Of a stretch of DNA of 64,000 nucleotides, positions 8,318-18,694 are shown one piece after another. Both the position numbers and the translations under genes were made by a program. The stretch's first letter is position 1; each line of letters starts with the position of its first letter. Below the pieces are notes generated by a model. That model worked only from the letters and a program-made list of their open reading frames with translations. It made no database searches and had not been told where the DNA came from. Source of the stretch: Chelatococcus composti (lineage in GTDB: Bacteria > Pseudomonadota > Alphaproteobacteria > Rhizobiales > Beijerinckiaceae); NCBI RefSeq assembly GCF_014201415.1, contig NZ_JACHEH010000004.1:434001-498000 (forward strand). The letters run 5' to 3'.

Positions 8318-9601
8318 ATGACGCTGCCTCTGAAGCTCTACCGCATAGGCACCTCCCTGCTGGAGCCTGCGGCTGCGGCCCTCCTCGTCTCGCGCCGCAG
8401 GAAGGGCAAGGAGGATCCCGAGCGCATCGGCGAGCGCCGCGGTATCCCCGGCCTGCCGCGCCCGGCCGGGCGTCTCGCCTGGGTGCATGGGGCGAGCGTG
8501 GGCGAGGTCGTCTCGCTGATGCCGATTGTGGAGCGGCTGACGCGACGCGGCTTCCGCGTCCTCGTCACCTCCGGCACGCGCACCTCGGCGGCCGTGCTCG
8601 CCCAGCGCCTGCCGCCGGGGGCGGCGCACCAGTTCATGCCGCTCGACGTGCCGCGCTACCTGCGCCGCTTTCTCGACCACTGGCAGCCGGACCTCGTGCT
8701 CTTCGCCGAATCCGAGATCTGGCCGAATGCGGTCTTCGCGGTGCGCGAGCGGTCCATCCCGCTTCTTCTCGTCAATGCGCGCATGTCCGAGCGCTCCTTC
8801 CGGCGCTGGCGGCAGGCGCCCAAGAGCGCGCGGGCGCTGCTCGAGCAGTTCGACCTGTGCCTCGCCCAGTCGCAGGCGGACGGCGAGCGGCTCGCGCGCC
8901 TCGGCGCGCCGCGCGTCGGCATCGCCGGCAACCTCAAGTTCGACGTGCCTGCGCCGCCGGCCGACGCGCGCGCGGTGGCCAGTCTTTCGGGGATAATCGC
9001 GGGCCGCCCCGTCTGGGTGGCCGCCAGCACCCATGGCGGCGAGGAGGAGATCATCTCCCTTGTCCACCGGGCGCTGATGGAGAGGCGCCCGGGCCTTCTG
9101 ACCATCATTGCCCCGCGCCATCCCGAGCGCGGCCCGGCTGTGGCCGACATCGCCCAGCGGGCGGGGCTCAACGTCGCCCTGCGCTCGCAGGGCGCCCTGC
9201 CGACGCGCGACGTCGACGTTTACGTTGCCGACACCATCGGCGAGCTGGGCCTCTTCTATCGCCTGGCGCCCATCGCCTTCATCGGCCGCTCGCTGGTGCC
9301 GCTCGGCGGACAGAATCCGATCGAGCCGGCGAAATTGGGCGCGGCGATCCTGCACGGGCCGCATGTCTACAACTTCGCCGACATCTATGCGGCCATCGAC
9401 CGGGCCAACGGCGCCCTGCCCGTGGCCGACGCCGAGAGCCTCGCCCATGCGCTCGCCATGCTGCTGAAGGACACGGCGCGTACCAGGGCGATGGCGCGTG
9501 CGGCAGCGCAGACCGTCGAGAGCCTGAGCGGCGCGCTGGAGCGCACCATGCGCGCCATAGAACCCTACATCCTCCACATGGATCTGCGCAGCAACGGCTG
9601 A
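8318..9601 (+). CDS. waaA: 3-deoxy-D-manno-octulosonic acid (Kdo) transferase
   Basis: 427 residues from ATG 8318; an in-frame ATG four codons earlier (8306) is possible. WaaA (KdtA) transfers Kdo from CMP-Kdo to lipid IVA at the inner membrane. Features: an N-terminal hydrophobic anchor followed by a basic patch (SRRRKGKEDPERIGERRG), the G-A-S-V-G-E motif at residues 58-63 with the catalytic Glu63, F-A-E-S-E-I-W-P-N in the N-terminal Rossmann half, and PLGGQNPIEPAKLGAAILHGPHV in the CMP-Kdo-binding C-terminal half. Overall length matches the family. It is the second step of a lipid A block with the upstream acyltransferase and downstream lpxK. Confidence 0.95.
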   Translation: MTLPLKLYRIGTSLLEPAAAALLVSRRRKGKEDPERIGERRGIPGLPRPAGRLAWVHGASVGEVVSLMPIVERLTRRGFRVLVTSGTRTSAAVLAQRLPPGAAHQFMPLDVPRYLRRFLDHWQPDLVLFAESEIWPNAVFAVRERSIPLLLVNARMSERSFRRWRQAPKSARALLEQFDLCLAQSQADGERLARLGAPRVGIAGNLKFDVPAPPADARAVASLSGIIAGRPVWVAASTHGGEEEIISLVHRALMERRPGLLTIIAPRHPERGPAVADIAQRAGLNVALRSQGALPTRDVDVYVADTIGELGLFYRLAPIAFIGRSLVPLGGQNPIEPAKLGAAILHGPHVYNFADIYAAIDRANGALPVADAESLAHALAMLLKDTARTRAMARAAAQTVESLSGALERTMRAIEPYILHMDLRSNG

Positions 9602-9674
9602 TCTGCGCAGGGTCTCCATTGCGTCGCCACGATTGGGGGGCAATCCTGCGCCGAGCGGAATCGCGGGGGAGGCA

Positions 9675-10697
9675 ATGAAGGCACCGGCATTCTGGTGGCA
9701 GGCGCGCCCGTCGCTCGCGGCCATGGCCCTGAGCCCCTTCGGTTCGCTCTATGGGGCGGTCACGGTGCGCCGCATGGCGCAGGACGGTGAGCCTGCCCCC
9801 CTGCCTGTCATCTGCATCGGCAACTTCACGGCCGGCGGCGCCGGCAAGACGCCCAGCGCCATCGCCGTCGCCCGGATTCTCGCCGGGCTCGGCGAGCATC
9901 CTGCCTTCCTCACGCGCGGCTATGGCGGCAGCCTCACGGGTCCCGTCGCCGTGAGCCCCGAGCATACGGCCACCGAGGTGGGTGACGAGCCGCTGCTCCT
10001 TGCCCGCCATTTCCTCACCATCGTCGCCGCGGACAGGCCGGCCGGCGCGCAGGAGGCCGACAGGCGCGGCGCCACCGTCGTCGTCATGGACGACGGGCTG
10101 CAGAACCCCGCCCTCGCCAAGGATCTCACCTTCGCGGTCGTCGATGCGGCCTTCGGCCTCGGCAACGGCCTGTGCGTTCCGGCGGGGCCGCTGCGTGCGC
10201 CGCTCGACCGCCAGCTCGCCCACGCCCATGCGGTCATCCTCATCGGCGAGGGGGAGCGCGGCGTCAGGATCGCACGCGCCGCCGCTGCCCGCGGACGGCC
10301 GGTGCTCAACGCCCGCCTCGTGCCCGATCCGGCAGTCGCGGCGAGCCTCGCCGGCCAGCGCGTCCTCGCCTTCGCAGGCATCGGCATGCCGGAGAAGTTC
10401 TTTGCCACCCTGCGCGGCCTCGGCGCGGAGGTCGCCGTGGCGCATGCCTTTGCCGATCACCAGCCCTTCGACGTCGCAACTGTCGAGGGGCTCGTCAGGG
10501 AGGCGGAGGCGAAGGGGCTGATGCCGATCACGACGGAGAAGGATGCGGTGCGCCTCCTGGCGCTCGGCAGCCGCACCGGCGTCCTGTCGCGCATCGGCAC
10601 CCTGCCGGTCACGCTGCAGTTCGAGGCACCCGAGACGGTGGCCCAGCTCCTGCAGGCGGCCATCAGCCACTGGCGGGCACAGCGGGACGGAACCTGA
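9675..10697 (+). CDS. lpxK: Tetraacyldisaccharide 4'-kinase
   Basis: 340 residues. LpxK phosphorylates the 4' position of the lipid A precursor at the cytosolic face of the inner membrane. The ATG at 9675 follows a strong GGGGGAGG site. The Walker A motif G-G-A-G-K-T-P is at residues 54-60 after the typical P-V-I-C-I-G-N-F-T, and VVVMDDGLQNPAL carries the DDG-Q-x motif expected after it. FADHQPFDVATVEGL and PITTEKDAVRL are the usual C-terminal signatures. Located 73 bases after waaA in the same orientation, it completes the local lipid A set; it ends 3 bases before the convergent DUF2093 gene. Confidence 0.96.
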   Translation: MKAPAFWWQARPSLAAMALSPFGSLYGAVTVRRMAQDGEPAPLPVICIGNFTAGGAGKTPSAIAVARILAGLGEHPAFLTRGYGGSLTGPVAVSPEHTATEVGDEPLLLARHFLTIVAADRPAGAQEADRRGATVVVMDDGLQNPALAKDLTFAVVDAAFGLGNGLCVPAGPLRAPLDRQLAHAHAVILIGEGERGVRIARAAAARGRPVLNARLVPDPAVAASLAGQRVLAFAGIGMPEKFFATLRGLGAEVAVAHAFADHQPFDVATVEGLVREAEAKGLMPITTEKDAVRLLALGSRTGVLSRIGTLPVTLQFEAPETVAQLLQAAISHWRAQRDGT

Positions 10698-10700
10698 CGT

Positions 10701-10925
10701 TCAGCCCTGCTGCTGTTGCTGCCGGATTCGCTGCAACACCGCCTCGGGGGAGGAATACGCCTCCTGCAGGTCGACGCTCCAGTAGCGCAGCTCGTCGAGC
10801 GGGATGGGCTTGCCCGTCACGGCGCAGCGCACGAAGGCGCCGGGCTTGAGCACGCGAAAGTCGGCATCGAGATATTGCACGACGGCTTCGCCGCCCATGG
10901 GCAGGCGCGGATCGTGGCGGTTCAT
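10701..10925 (-). CDS. DUF2093-domain protein
   Basis: 74 residues from the ATG at 10925, which is preceded by GAAGGTGAG. The core FRVLKPGAFVRCAVTGKPIP followed by LDELRYWSVDLQEAYSSPEA is characteristic of DUF2093, a small family confined to alphaproteobacteria and often next to lpxK and xseA. The C-V-T-G-K-P-I-P stretch has one cysteine only, so it is not a zinc knuckle. The C-terminus is a glutamine run (RQQQQQG). No function is known. It lies downstream of xseA on the same strand, 88 bases after that gene's stop, and converges on lpxK. Confidence 0.88.
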   Translation of the reverse strand: MNRHDPRLPMGGEAVVQYLDADFRVLKPGAFVRCAVTGKPIPLDELRYWSVDLQEAYSSPEAVLQRIRQQQQQG

Positions 10926-11013
10926 GGCACTCACCTTCTCGCGGGGGATGGCCCCTCGCCCCGTCATTAAGGACTGAACGGGTCAGGTTCAAGGCGCGAT
11001 GCGGGCGGAAGCT

Positions 11014-12606
11014 TCAAGGGTCGAAGAGCGAGCCCTGCTGCATGGAGGGAGCAGCCCCTTCCCGCACCTTGCCGCGCGAGCGGGATGGCGCGCGTCCGGG
11101 CGCAGAGCCCTCGCCGCCGATGGTGGCCTGCCGCTCGCCGTCCGCCATCTGCAGGCTGACGGCCATGCCGTCCGTCAGGGCCGCGACGGAGCGAACGGGC
11201 CGGCGCGCCTCGTCCAGCACCACGGCATAGCCGCGGGCCAGCACCCCCTTGTGGCTGAGGCTTTCCAGGAGCTTCCAGCACGACTGCAGGCGCTCTCGCC
11301 GCTGGGCCAGCAGGGCGGCGTAGGAGCGCTGCACCCTGAGGCCCGCCAGGACGAGACGCTCGCCCGCATTCTGCCAGCGCTCCCTCACCGGGCGGAAGGT
11401 GAGCCGCGAAGCCTGCCGGTCGAAGTCGGCGCGCCGTCGCAGGGTGTTGGCAGCGAGCCCTGCCGCGAGGCGATGTTCGAGGCCCTGGAGCACGGCGGAG
11501 CGCTCCGCCAGCCGCGCATGCGGCGAGAGGCGGGCGAGGCGCTGGGCAAGCCGGTTGAGATCGCCCTCGTGCCGGCGGGCATTGGCCGTGAGGCCGTGGC
11601 GCAGGCGGCCGGCGGCAAGATCGAGCCGCTGGCGGGCCGGCGCCGTCAGGTCCTCGGGCCGCGGCAAGGCCCGCGCCAGGGCGCGCACGTCGGCGCGGCG
11701 CCGCTCAAGAAAGCGCAGGGCGGCGCCGAGATGGCGGCGCACCAGCGTGTCGACCTGCGCGATGAGCTCGGCGCGCACGGGCACGACCTTCTCGGCCGCG
11801 CCGGTGGGTGTAGGGGCACGCAGGTCGGCGGCAAGGTCGATCAGTGTCCAGTCCGTCTCGTGGCCGACAGCCGAGACGAGCGGAATCTCGCTCTCCGCCG
11901 CCGCGCGCACCACGATCTCCTCATTGAAGCTCCAGAGATCCTCCAGCGAGCCGCCACCGCGGGCGACGATGATGACGTCAGGCCGGGGCAGGGGGCCGCC
12001 CGGAGGAAGGGCGTTGAAGCCGCGGATGGCGGCCGCGACCTCGGCCGCGCTCGTCTCGCCCTGCACCCGCACGGGCCAGACGAGTACGTGGCGGGGGAAG
12101 CGATCGGCAAGGCGGTGCAGGATGTCGCGGATGACGGCACCGGTCGGCGAGGTCACGACGCCGACGACTTCTGGCAGATAGGGCAGCGGCCGCTTGCGGC
12201 GCTCGTCGAACAGCCCCTCGGCCGCGAGCTTGCGTCGCCGCTCCTCGAGAATGGCCATGAGGGCGCCGACGCCGGCCGGCTCGATGGTCTCGACGACGAT
12301 CTGGTATTTCGACGAGCTGGGAAAAGTGGTGATGCGCCCCGTCACCACCACCTCGAGCCCCTCCTGGGGCTTGACCTTGAGGCGGCTGAAGACGCCCTTC
12401 CAGATCACCGCATCGATGCGCGCGCCTTCGTCCTTCAGCGAGAAATAGCAATGGCCGGAGGAATGCGGGCCGCGATAGCCGGACACCTCGGCACGCAGGC
12501 GCACGAAGCCGAAGGCATCCTCCAGCGTGCGCTTCAGCGCGCCGGACAGCGCGCTGACCGTCCATTCCTGCACGTTGGAAGGGGGAGTCGGATCCGTCTG
12601 ATTCAT
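11014..12606 (-). CDS. xseA: Exodeoxyribonuclease VII large subunit
   Basis: 530 residues from ATG 12606. XseA forms exonuclease VII with several XseB subunits and degrades single-stranded DNA from either end in repair and mismatch correction. The N-terminal OB fold ([40 protein letters not shown]) and the central catalytic region ([68 protein letters not shown]) are all intact. The C-terminal half is a long Arg-rich coiled coil of repeated [13 protein letters not shown]-type helices. The frame stays open upstream to 13146 but that stretch overlaps the SelW-like gene on the other strand. No clear Shine-Dalgarno precedes the ATG. xseB is not in the window. Confidence 0.95.
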   Translation of the reverse strand: MNQTDPTPPSNVQEWTVSALSGALKRTLEDAFGFVRLRAEVSGYRGPHSSGHCYFSLKDEGARIDAVIWKGVFSRLKVKPQEGLEVVVTGRITTFPSSSKYQIVVETIEPAGVGALMAILEERRRKLAAEGLFDERRKRPLPYLPEVVGVVTSPTGAVIRDILHRLADRFPRHVLVWPVRVQGETSAAEVAAAIRGFNALPPGGPLPRPDVIIVARGGGSLEDLWSFNEEIVVRAAAESEIPLVSAVGHETDWTLIDLAADLRAPTPTGAAEKVVPVRAELIAQVDTLVRRHLGAALRFLERRRADVRALARALPRPEDLTAPARQRLDLAAGRLRHGLTANARRHEGDLNRLAQRLARLSPHARLAERSAVLQGLEHRLAAGLAANTLRRRADFDRQASRLTFRPVRERWQNAGERLVLAGLRVQRSYAALLAQRRERLQSCWKLLESLSHKGVLARGYAVVLDEARRPVRSVAALTDGMAVSLQMADGERQATIGGEGSAPGRAPSRSRGKVREGAAPSMQQGSLFDP

Positions 12607-12744
12607 GGGGGGCAGGATAGGCGTTCGGGTCCGAAAGGGAAACGCCGCGCGCCGGCCGTCCCCCGTGGCTCCCTTCAGCGTCGGCGCCTGCGGTTGACAC
12701 AACGCCCGCGACGCCCGTTTGCTCCGCGCCGGAGGATGAGCGAC

Positions 12745-13041
12745 ATGAACGACGACACGACCGCGCCCGCAAAGCCACGCATCGTCATCACCTATTGCAC
12801 CCAGTGCAACTGGCTGCTGCGCGCCGGCTGGATGGCGCAGGAACTCCTGTCCACCTTCGCCGTCGACCTCAGCGAGGTGTCGCTCGTTCCCGGCACGGGC
12901 GGCGTCTTCCACATCACCTATGACGGCGAGACCATCTGGGAGCGCAAGCGCGACGGCGGCTTCCCGGACGTGAAGACGCTGAAGCAGCGCGTGCGCGACA
13001 GGCTCGACCCGCAGCGCGATCTCGGCCACCTCGACCGCTGA
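12745..13041 (+). CDS. SelT/SelW/SelH (Rdx) family thioredoxin-fold protein
   Basis: 98 residues. The start is decided by the ribosome site: GGAGG at 12731-12735 lies directly against the ATG at 12736 but 9 nt before the ATG at 12745, so 12745 ([10 protein letters not shown]) is preferred. The motif Y-C-T-Q-C-N-W (C18 and C21) is the C-x-x-C/U site of the family, here with cysteine rather than selenocysteine, and the later [19 protein letters not shown] and [15 protein letters not shown] segments are typical of SelW-like proteins. Such proteins have a thioredoxin-like fold and a presumed thiol redox role. It is divergent from xseA. Confidence 0.9.
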   Translation: MNDDTTAPAKPRIVITYCTQCNWLLRAGWMAQELLSTFAVDLSEVSLVPGTGGVFHITYDGETIWERKRDGGFPDVKTLKQRVRDRLDPQRDLGHLDR

Positions 13042-13160
13042 GGCGGCTCTCGGGTTCTGTCTCCCGCCGCCGGCGGGCGCCGGCACGGGGCATTGCCATG
13101 GGCCGCTGCAGCCGGTAGGACGCGCGGCAAGATCAATCGGCGCCAAGCAGGGGCGAACCC

Positions 13161-14441
13161 ATGAACCTCCTCCTCATCGGCTCGGGCGGGCGCGAGCACG
13201 CGCTCGCGTGGAAGCTCTCGGCAAGCCCGCTCTGCGACCGGCTCTTCATCGCGCCCGGCAATCCAGGCACGGCCGCCTGCGGCGAGAATGTCGCGCTCGA
13301 CGTGGCCGATCACGCCGCAGTCGTCACCTTCTGCCGCGACAGGGCCATCGATCTCGTCGTCGTCGGTCCGGAAGCTCCGCTCGTCGCAGGACTAGTGGAC
13401 GATCTCGCCGAGGCCGGCATCAAGGCCTTCGGCCCGCGCAAGGCAGCCGCGCAGCTCGAGGGCTCAAAAGCCTTCACCAAGGAGCTGTGCCGCGAGTTTG
13501 GCATCCCGACAGCCGCCTTCGCGCGCTTCACGGACGAGGCCGCCGCCCGCGCCCATGTGCGCGAGGCCGGGGCACCCATCGTTGTGAAGGCGGATGGTCT
13601 CGCCGCCGGCAAGGGAGTCGTCGTCGCCGAGACGGTGCGGGAGGCCGAGGAGGCCATCGCCATGATGTTCGGCGGCGGGCTCGGCGCGGCGGGCACGGAG
13701 GTCGTTATCGAGGAGTGCCTTGTGGGCGAGGAGGCAAGCTTCTTCGCCATCGCCGACGGCAAGACGGCCATCCCCCTCGCCTCGGCCCAGGACCACAAGC
13801 GTGTCTTCGACGGTGACCGCGGCCCCAACACCGGCGGCATGGGCGCCTATTCGCCCGCTCCCGTCATGACACCCGCACTCGAGCGGGAGGTGATGGAACG
13901 CATCATCCTGCCGACGGTGGCCGGCCTCGCCGCACGCGGCACGCCCTATGTCGGCGTGCTCTACGCCGGGCTGATGATCACGGCCCAGGGGCCGAAGCTC
14001 ATCGAGTACAACGCACGCTTCGGTGACCCGGAATGCCAGGTGCTGATGCCGCGCATGAAGAGCGACCTCGTGCCCGTCATGCTGGCAGCGTGCGACGGCA
14101 TGCTGTCCGACGTCGACGTGCGCTGGTGGGACGACGCGGCCCTCACCGTGGTGATGGCCACGAAGGGCTATCCGGGCGCCGTGGAGAAGGGCTCCGTCAT
14201 CCGCGGGATCGCCGAGGCAGAGGCGCTCGACGACGTTATCGTCTTCCACGCCGGCACGAAGGATGACGGCGGCCGCATCGTGGCCAACGGCGGGCGGGTG
14301 CTCAACATCACGGCGACGGGGCGCACGGTGAAGGAGGCGCAGACCCGCGCCTACGAGGCGGTGGCGCGCATCGACTGGCCGGAAGGCTTCTGCCGCTCGG
14401 ACATCGGCTGGCGGGCCGTGGCGCGCGAGGAGAAGGCCTGA
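13161..14441 (+). CDS. purD: Phosphoribosylamine--glycine ligase
   Basis: 426 residues, full length. PurD makes glycinamide ribonucleotide from phosphoribosylamine, glycine and ATP, the second step of purine synthesis. The N-terminal [20 protein letters not shown], the ATP-grasp region (KPFG-type stretch around [41 protein letters not shown]) and [16 protein letters not shown] and [21 protein letters not shown], which carries metal and ATP ligands, are all present. The gene stands alone between the SelW-like gene and the dehalogenase gene, all on the plus strand. It is the only purine synthesis gene in the window. Confidence 0.97.
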   Translation: MNLLLIGSGGREHALAWKLSASPLCDRLFIAPGNPGTAACGENVALDVADHAAVVTFCRDRAIDLVVVGPEAPLVAGLVDDLAEAGIKAFGPRKAAAQLEGSKAFTKELCREFGIPTAAFARFTDEAAARAHVREAGAPIVVKADGLAAGKGVVVAETVREAEEAIAMMFGGGLGAAGTEVVIEECLVGEEASFFAIADGKTAIPLASAQDHKRVFDGDRGPNTGGMGAYSPAPVMTPALEREVMERIILPTVAGLAARGTPYVGVLYAGLMITAQGPKLIEYNARFGDPECQVLMPRMKSDLVPVMLAACDGMLSDVDVRWWDDAALTVVMATKGYPGAVEKGSVIRGIAEAEALDDVIVFHAGTKDDGGRIVANGGRVLNITATGRTVKEAQTRAYEAVARIDWPEGFCRSDIGWRAVAREEKA

Positions 14442-14521
14442 CGGCAGGCCGTCGGGGCCGGCAGCATTTCATCCTCCTGCGCGCAGCCTGTATAACCTGA
14501 CCCTGCGACAGGAGGATTGCC

Positions 14522-15430
14522 ATGCCCGATCTCGCTGATCTCTTCCCCGGCTTCCAATCCCACTGGATCGACACGGAAGCCGGGCGCATCTTCGCCCGCT
14601 CGGCCGGATCGGGGCCGCCGCTCGTGCTGGTGCATGGCTTTCCGCAGACGCACGTCTGCTATCACCGCATCGCGCCGAAGCTTGCCGAGCATTTCACCGT
14701 GGTGCTGATGGACCTGCGCGGCTACGGCTGGTCCTCGGCCCCTGAGGGTGACGGCGGGCGCGAGACCTACACCAAGCGGGCGATGGGTCGCGATGTCGTT
14801 GCCGTCATGGAAGCGCTTGGGCACGTGCGCTTCTCCTTCGTCGGGCACGACCGGGGTGCCCGCGTCGGCTACCGGTTGGCGCTCGACGAGCCGGGCCGCC
14901 TCGACAGGCTGGTGCTGCTCGACATCCTGCCCACCTTCCACGTCTGGAAGCTGATCGAGGCCGGCAAGAGCCCGGCCGCGCACTGGGAGTTCCTTGCCCG
15001 CCCGGCGCCCGAGCCGGAGACGGCCATCGGCAAGGATCCCCTGCCCTATTTCGAGGACCTGCTGATCCGCTGGTCGAAGACCAAGGACCTGACGGGCTTC
15101 GACCCCCGCGCACTCGCCCACTACCGCGCCAACTGGAACGAGCCGACACGCATCCACGCCTTCTGCGAGGACTACCGCGCCGGCAAGACGACGGACGTGG
15201 CGCAGGACGAGGCCGACCTCGCGGCCGGCCGGACCATCTCCGTGCCGACACAGATTATCTGGGGCGAGTTCTATCTCGTCACCGCGGACAAGAACCCCCT
15301 CGAGGTGTGGCGCGAGACCTTCGCCCCCGGTGCGACCGGCACCATGGTCGATGCCGCCCATTTCGTCGTCGAGGAAGCGCCGGAGGAGGTGCTTGCCGCG
15401 ATGATCCCCTTCCTCGAGGGCAAGGCATGA
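14522..15430 (+). CDS. Alpha/beta hydrolase, probable fluoroacetate dehalogenase
   Basis: 302 residues, an alpha/beta hydrolase with an upstream AGGAGG site. It carries the residue set known from fluoroacetate dehalogenase of Rhodopseudomonas palustris at nearly identical numbering: nucleophile Asp110 with Arg111 and Arg114 in GHDRGAR (carboxylate binding), Asp134 in LLDILPTFH, the His154-Trp155 pair in AAHWEFLARPAPEP and Tyr218 (halide pocket) and catalytic His280. The oxyanion region is VHGFPQTH. The enzyme would hydrolyse haloacetate to glycolate and halide in the cytosol; glycolate would be the substrate of the glcDEF enzyme encoded 36 kb away. Epoxide hydrolases share the fold, but lack the Arg pair. 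Its stop overlaps the next gene by four bases. Confidence 0.82.
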   Translation: MPDLADLFPGFQSHWIDTEAGRIFARSAGSGPPLVLVHGFPQTHVCYHRIAPKLAEHFTVVLMDLRGYGWSSAPEGDGGRETYTKRAMGRDVVAVMEALGHVRFSFVGHDRGARVGYRLALDEPGRLDRLVLLDILPTFHVWKLIEAGKSPAAHWEFLARPAPEPETAIGKDPLPYFEDLLIRWSKTKDLTGFDPRALAHYRANWNEPTRIHAFCEDYRAGKTTDVAQDEADLAAGRTISVPTQIIWGEFYLVTADKNPLEVWRETFAPGATGTMVDAAHFVVEEAPEEVLAAMIPFLEGKA

Positions 15431-15885
15431 GGTTCCGTGACGCGACCGAGGCGGACCTTGCTGCCGTCGTCGCCCTGCTCGCCGACGACCCGCTCGGCGC
15501 CACCCGCGAGTCGCCGGGCGCCGAATTGCCGCCCGCCTATGCGGAAGCCTTCGCGGCCATCGCCGCTGACCCCAACAACCGCCTGATCGTGGCGGACGAC
15601 GAGGGGGCGGTGGTCGGCTGCCTGCAGCTCACCTTCATCCCCGGCCTCACCTATACGGGCGGCTGGCGGGCGCAGATCGAGGGCGTGCGCATCGCCCGCA
15701 GCCACCGCGGCCGTGGTCTCGGGCGGGCGATGTTCGAATGGGCCATCGGCGAGGCGCGCGGGCGTGGCTGCCGGCTGGTGCAGCTCACCACCAACAAGGC
15801 GCGGCCGGACGCGCTGCGCTTCTATGAGAACCTCGGCTTCGTCGCCAGCCACGAGGGCCTGAAGCTCGACCTCGCGACCGGCTGA
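15427..15885 (+). CDS. GNAT-family N-acetyltransferase
   Basis: 152 residues. The acetyl-CoA-binding motif is clear: IEGVRIARSHRGRGLGRAMFEWAI with the R-x-x-G-x-G/A core (SHRGRGLGRA), and it ends with ALRFYENLGF-type motif B (DALRFYENLGFVASHEGLKL). The N-terminus MRFRDATEADLAAVVALLADD is typical. GNAT enzymes transfer acetyl groups to small amines or protein N-termini; the substrate here is unknown. The ATG overlaps the stop of the dehalogenase gene (ATGA), so the two are translationally coupled, which may point to a common physiological context but says little about the substrate. Confidence 0.9.
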   Translation: MRFRDATEADLAAVVALLADDPLGATRESPGAELPPAYAEAFAAIAADPNNRLIVADDEGAVVGCLQLTFIPGLTYTGGWRAQIEGVRIARSHRGRGLGRAMFEWAIGEARGRGCRLVQLTTNKARPDALRFYENLGFVASHEGLKLDLATG

Positions 15886-15974
15886 GATTTGCGGGTTGCC
15901 GAGCACGCGGGGATGACATCCCCCTTTGCCTGCGCTAGGACGCGGGGCAACGTCAGAAGGTTCGCGTTTCCGCC

Positions 15975-17477
15975 ATGTCCGACAAGCCGAAGACCAGCAA
16001 CAAGCTCCTCGCGCGCCTGCCGCGCGGCCTCGTCGACCGCACGCCGGGCGACATCGCCGCGACCGACAGGATGCTCGCCGCCATCCGCGAGATCTATGAG
16101 CTCTACGGCTTCGAGGCGGTGGAGACGCCGCTCATCGAATACACCGACGCGCTCGGCAAGTTCCTGCCCGACCAGGACCGCCCCAACGAGGGCGTCTTCT
16201 CCTTCCAGGACGATGACGAGCAGTGGCTGTCGCTGCGCTACGACCTCACGGCGCCGCTCGCCCGCTACGTCGCGGAGCACTTTGACACGCTTCCCAAGCC
16301 CTATCGCAGCTATCGCTGCGGCTGGGTTTTCCGCAACGAGAAGCCGGGCCCCGGCCGCTTCCGCCAGTTCATGCAGTTCGACGCCGACACCGTCGGCACG
16401 GCGAGCGTCGCGGCCGACGCCGAGATCGCCATGATGATGGCCGACACGCTGGAGCGGGTGGGCATCAGGCGCGGCGACTATGTGGTCAAGGTCAACAACC
16501 GCAAGGTGCTCGACGGCGTTCTGACAGCCATCGGCCTCGCCGGTGAGGAGAACGCGGGCAAGCGCCTCACGGTGCTGCGCGCCATCGACAAGCTCGACAA
16601 GTTCGGGCCGGAGGGCGTGCGCCTCCTGCTCGGCGAGGGGCGCCGCGACGAGAGCGGCGACTTCACCAAGGGCGCGGGGCTCGAGGCCGCCGCCATCGAG
16701 CGCGTCCTGGCCTTCACCGCCGCCAGGGGCGCCGACACGGCCGCGACGATTGCCAATCTCGCTGCCGTCGTGGGCGAGACGCCGCAGGGCACCGAGGGCG
16801 TAGCCGAGCTCGAGCAGATCGGCGCGCTCGTGGCGGCCGCCGGCTACGACGACGGCCGCGTCGTCATCGACCCCTCCGTGGTGCGCGGGCTCGAATACTA
16901 CACCGGCCCCGTCTTCGAGGCGGAGCTGACCTTCGACGTGCCGAACGAGAGGGGCGAGATCGTGCGCTTCGGCTCCGTCGGCGGTGGCGGACGCTATGAC
17001 GGGCTCGTCTCGCGCTTCCGTGGCGAGCCGGTACCGGCCACGGGCTTCTCCATCGGCGTCTCGCGCCTGTTCTCGGCGCTGAAGGCAATCAGGAGCCCGC
17101 TCGTCACCGATGCGGCGGGGCCTGGACCGGTCGTGGTGCTCGTCATGGACCGCGAGGAGATCGGCCACTACCAGCGCATGGTGGCGACGCTGCGCCAGGC
17201 CGGCATCCGGGCCGAACTCTATCTCGGCACCTCCGGCATGAAGGCGCAGATGAAGTATGCCGACCGGCGCGGCGCGCCCTGTGTCGTCATCCAGGGCTCC
17301 AACGAGCGCGCGGCCGGAGAGGTCACCATCAAGGACCTTGCCCTGGGCGCCGAGCTCGCCAGCCTCGGCAAGGATCGCGAGGACTACCTGCAGAAGCAGG
17401 CCGAGGCCCAGTTCTCCGTGAAGGAGGCGGAGCTGGTCGATGCCGTGCGGCGGGTGCTGGCAAGACGGGCGGCCTGA
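15975..17477 (+). CDS. hisS: Histidine--tRNA ligase
   Basis: 500 residues, a class II synthetase of the longer alphaproteobacterial type. Motif 2 is in [21 protein letters not shown]-like sequence with [10 protein letters not shown] after it; the histidine-specific motif reads [17 protein letters not shown], and motif 3 ends in [12 protein letters not shown]. The C-terminal anticodon domain ([20 protein letters not shown] to the end) is present. The enzyme charges tRNA-His in the cytosol. Next to it on the same strand is hisZ, a catalytically dead relative, then hisG. The pairing of a synthetase and its paralogue is a frequent order in this group of bacteria. Confidence 0.97.
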   Translation: MSDKPKTSNKLLARLPRGLVDRTPGDIAATDRMLAAIREIYELYGFEAVETPLIEYTDALGKFLPDQDRPNEGVFSFQDDDEQWLSLRYDLTAPLARYVAEHFDTLPKPYRSYRCGWVFRNEKPGPGRFRQFMQFDADTVGTASVAADAEIAMMMADTLERVGIRRGDYVVKVNNRKVLDGVLTAIGLAGEENAGKRLTVLRAIDKLDKFGPEGVRLLLGEGRRDESGDFTKGAGLEAAAIERVLAFTAARGADTAATIANLAAVVGETPQGTEGVAELEQIGALVAAAGYDDGRVVIDPSVVRGLEYYTGPVFEAELTFDVPNERGEIVRFGSVGGGGRYDGLVSRFRGEPVPATGFSIGVSRLFSALKAIRSPLVTDAAGPGPVVVLVMDREEIGHYQRMVATLRQAGIRAELYLGTSGMKAQMKYADRRGAPCVVIQGSNERAAGEVTIKDLALGAELASLGKDREDYLQKQAEAQFSVKEAELVDAVRRVLARRAA

Positions 17478-17575
17478 CGGTCGCCCCCTCTCCTTTCCGT
17501 TCACCCTTCGGCGCGAAAGCGGTCGCATCCGGCGGACGCGCTTGCTAAAGACCCTGCCTGACAGGCAGGAAGGCC

Positions 17576-18694
17576 ATGGCAACGACGACTGACACGCGCG
17601 CGCTGGCGCGCAGCGACGAACTGATGGGGCTGTTCACGCGCGAGGGCTACCGGCGCATCGAGCCGCCCGTGCTGCAGCCCGTCGACGTGTTCCTGGAACT
17701 TTCGGGCGAGGACCTGCGCCGCCGCCTGTTCCTGACGCAGGACGCCGCCGGCAACGAGCTGTGCCTGCGTCCGGACTACACCATTCCCGTCAGCCGGGCC
17801 TATCTCGCCTCGCCGGACGCCGGCAGCCCGGCGAGCCTCTGCTACCACGGCCCCGTCTTCCGCCAGCGGGCGGGCGAGATCGGCGAGATACCGCAGGCGG
17901 GCATCGAGAACTTCGGCCGCAGCGACCGTGAGGCGGCCGATGCCGAGGTGCTGGCACTCGCCATGGAGGCCGCCGCCCACTTCGGCCTCGCCGCGCCGGT
18001 GGTGCGGCTCGGCGACATGGGCCTGCTCGCGGCCGTGCTCGATGCGCTGAAGCTGGCGCCGGCGACGCGGCGTCGCGTGCTGCGTGCCATCACCCAGGGC
18101 AAGCCCGTCGACGCGCCGACGAACACGGCGAACGGCAACGACGATCATGCCGGCCTGCTCGCCGCCATCGCCGGGCAGGATGCCAAGGCGGCGCGGGCCT
18201 TCGTCGAGGACGTGCTCGCCATCGCCGGCATCAGCAAGGTCGGCGGACGGACGGCGGGCGAGATCGCCGAGCGATTCCTCGCCCGCGCCGAAGCGAAGGC
18301 CGGCGAGCTCTCGGCCGAGGCACACGCGACGCTGCAACGTTTCCTCGCCGTGGAGGGCGATCCCGACAGCGCGGCCGCGGCACTGCGCGCCCTGGCGCGC
18401 GAGACAGGTCTCGCCATCGACGCCGCGATCGACACCTTTGAGGCGCGCACCGGCTTCATGGCCGCGCGCGGCATCGACGTCACGCGCCTCTCCTTCTCGG
18501 CAAGCTTCGCGCGCAACCTCGACTACTACACCGGCTTCATCTTCGAACTGCACGATCCGGCTCGGCCGGAGGAGAAGCCCATCGTCGGCGGCGGCCGCTA
18601 TGACAACCTCCTGTCGCAGCTCGGCGCTGCGCAGCCGATTCCGGCCGTCGGCTGCTCCATCTGGATCGAGCGCATCAACGGAGCCGCATCATGA
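17576..18694 (+). CDS. hisZ: ATP phosphoribosyltransferase regulatory subunit
   Basis: 372 residues, homologous to the catalytic core of HisRS but without the anticodon-binding domain. It is recognised by the motifs [23 protein letters not shown]-like (class II fold), [27 protein letters not shown], and [18 protein letters not shown]. HisZ is needed with HisG for the first step of histidine synthesis and mediates feedback inhibition by histidine. The HisZ stop overlaps the hisG start by four bases (18691-18694), so the partners are translationally coupled. A ribosome site GGCAGGAAGGCC-type precedes the ATG at 17576. Confidence 0.94.
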   Translation: MATTTDTRALARSDELMGLFTREGYRRIEPPVLQPVDVFLELSGEDLRRRLFLTQDAAGNELCLRPDYTIPVSRAYLASPDAGSPASLCYHGPVFRQRAGEIGEIPQAGIENFGRSDREAADAEVLALAMEAAAHFGLAAPVVRLGDMGLLAAVLDALKLAPATRRRVLRAITQGKPVDAPTNTANGNDDHAGLLAAIAGQDAKAARAFVEDVLAIAGISKVGGRTAGEIAERFLARAEAKAGELSAEAHATLQRFLAVEGDPDSAAAALRALARETGLAIDAAIDTFEARTGFMAARGIDVTRLSFSASFARNLDYYTGFIFELHDPARPEEKPIVGGGRYDNLLSQLGAAQPIPAVGCSIWIERINGAAS

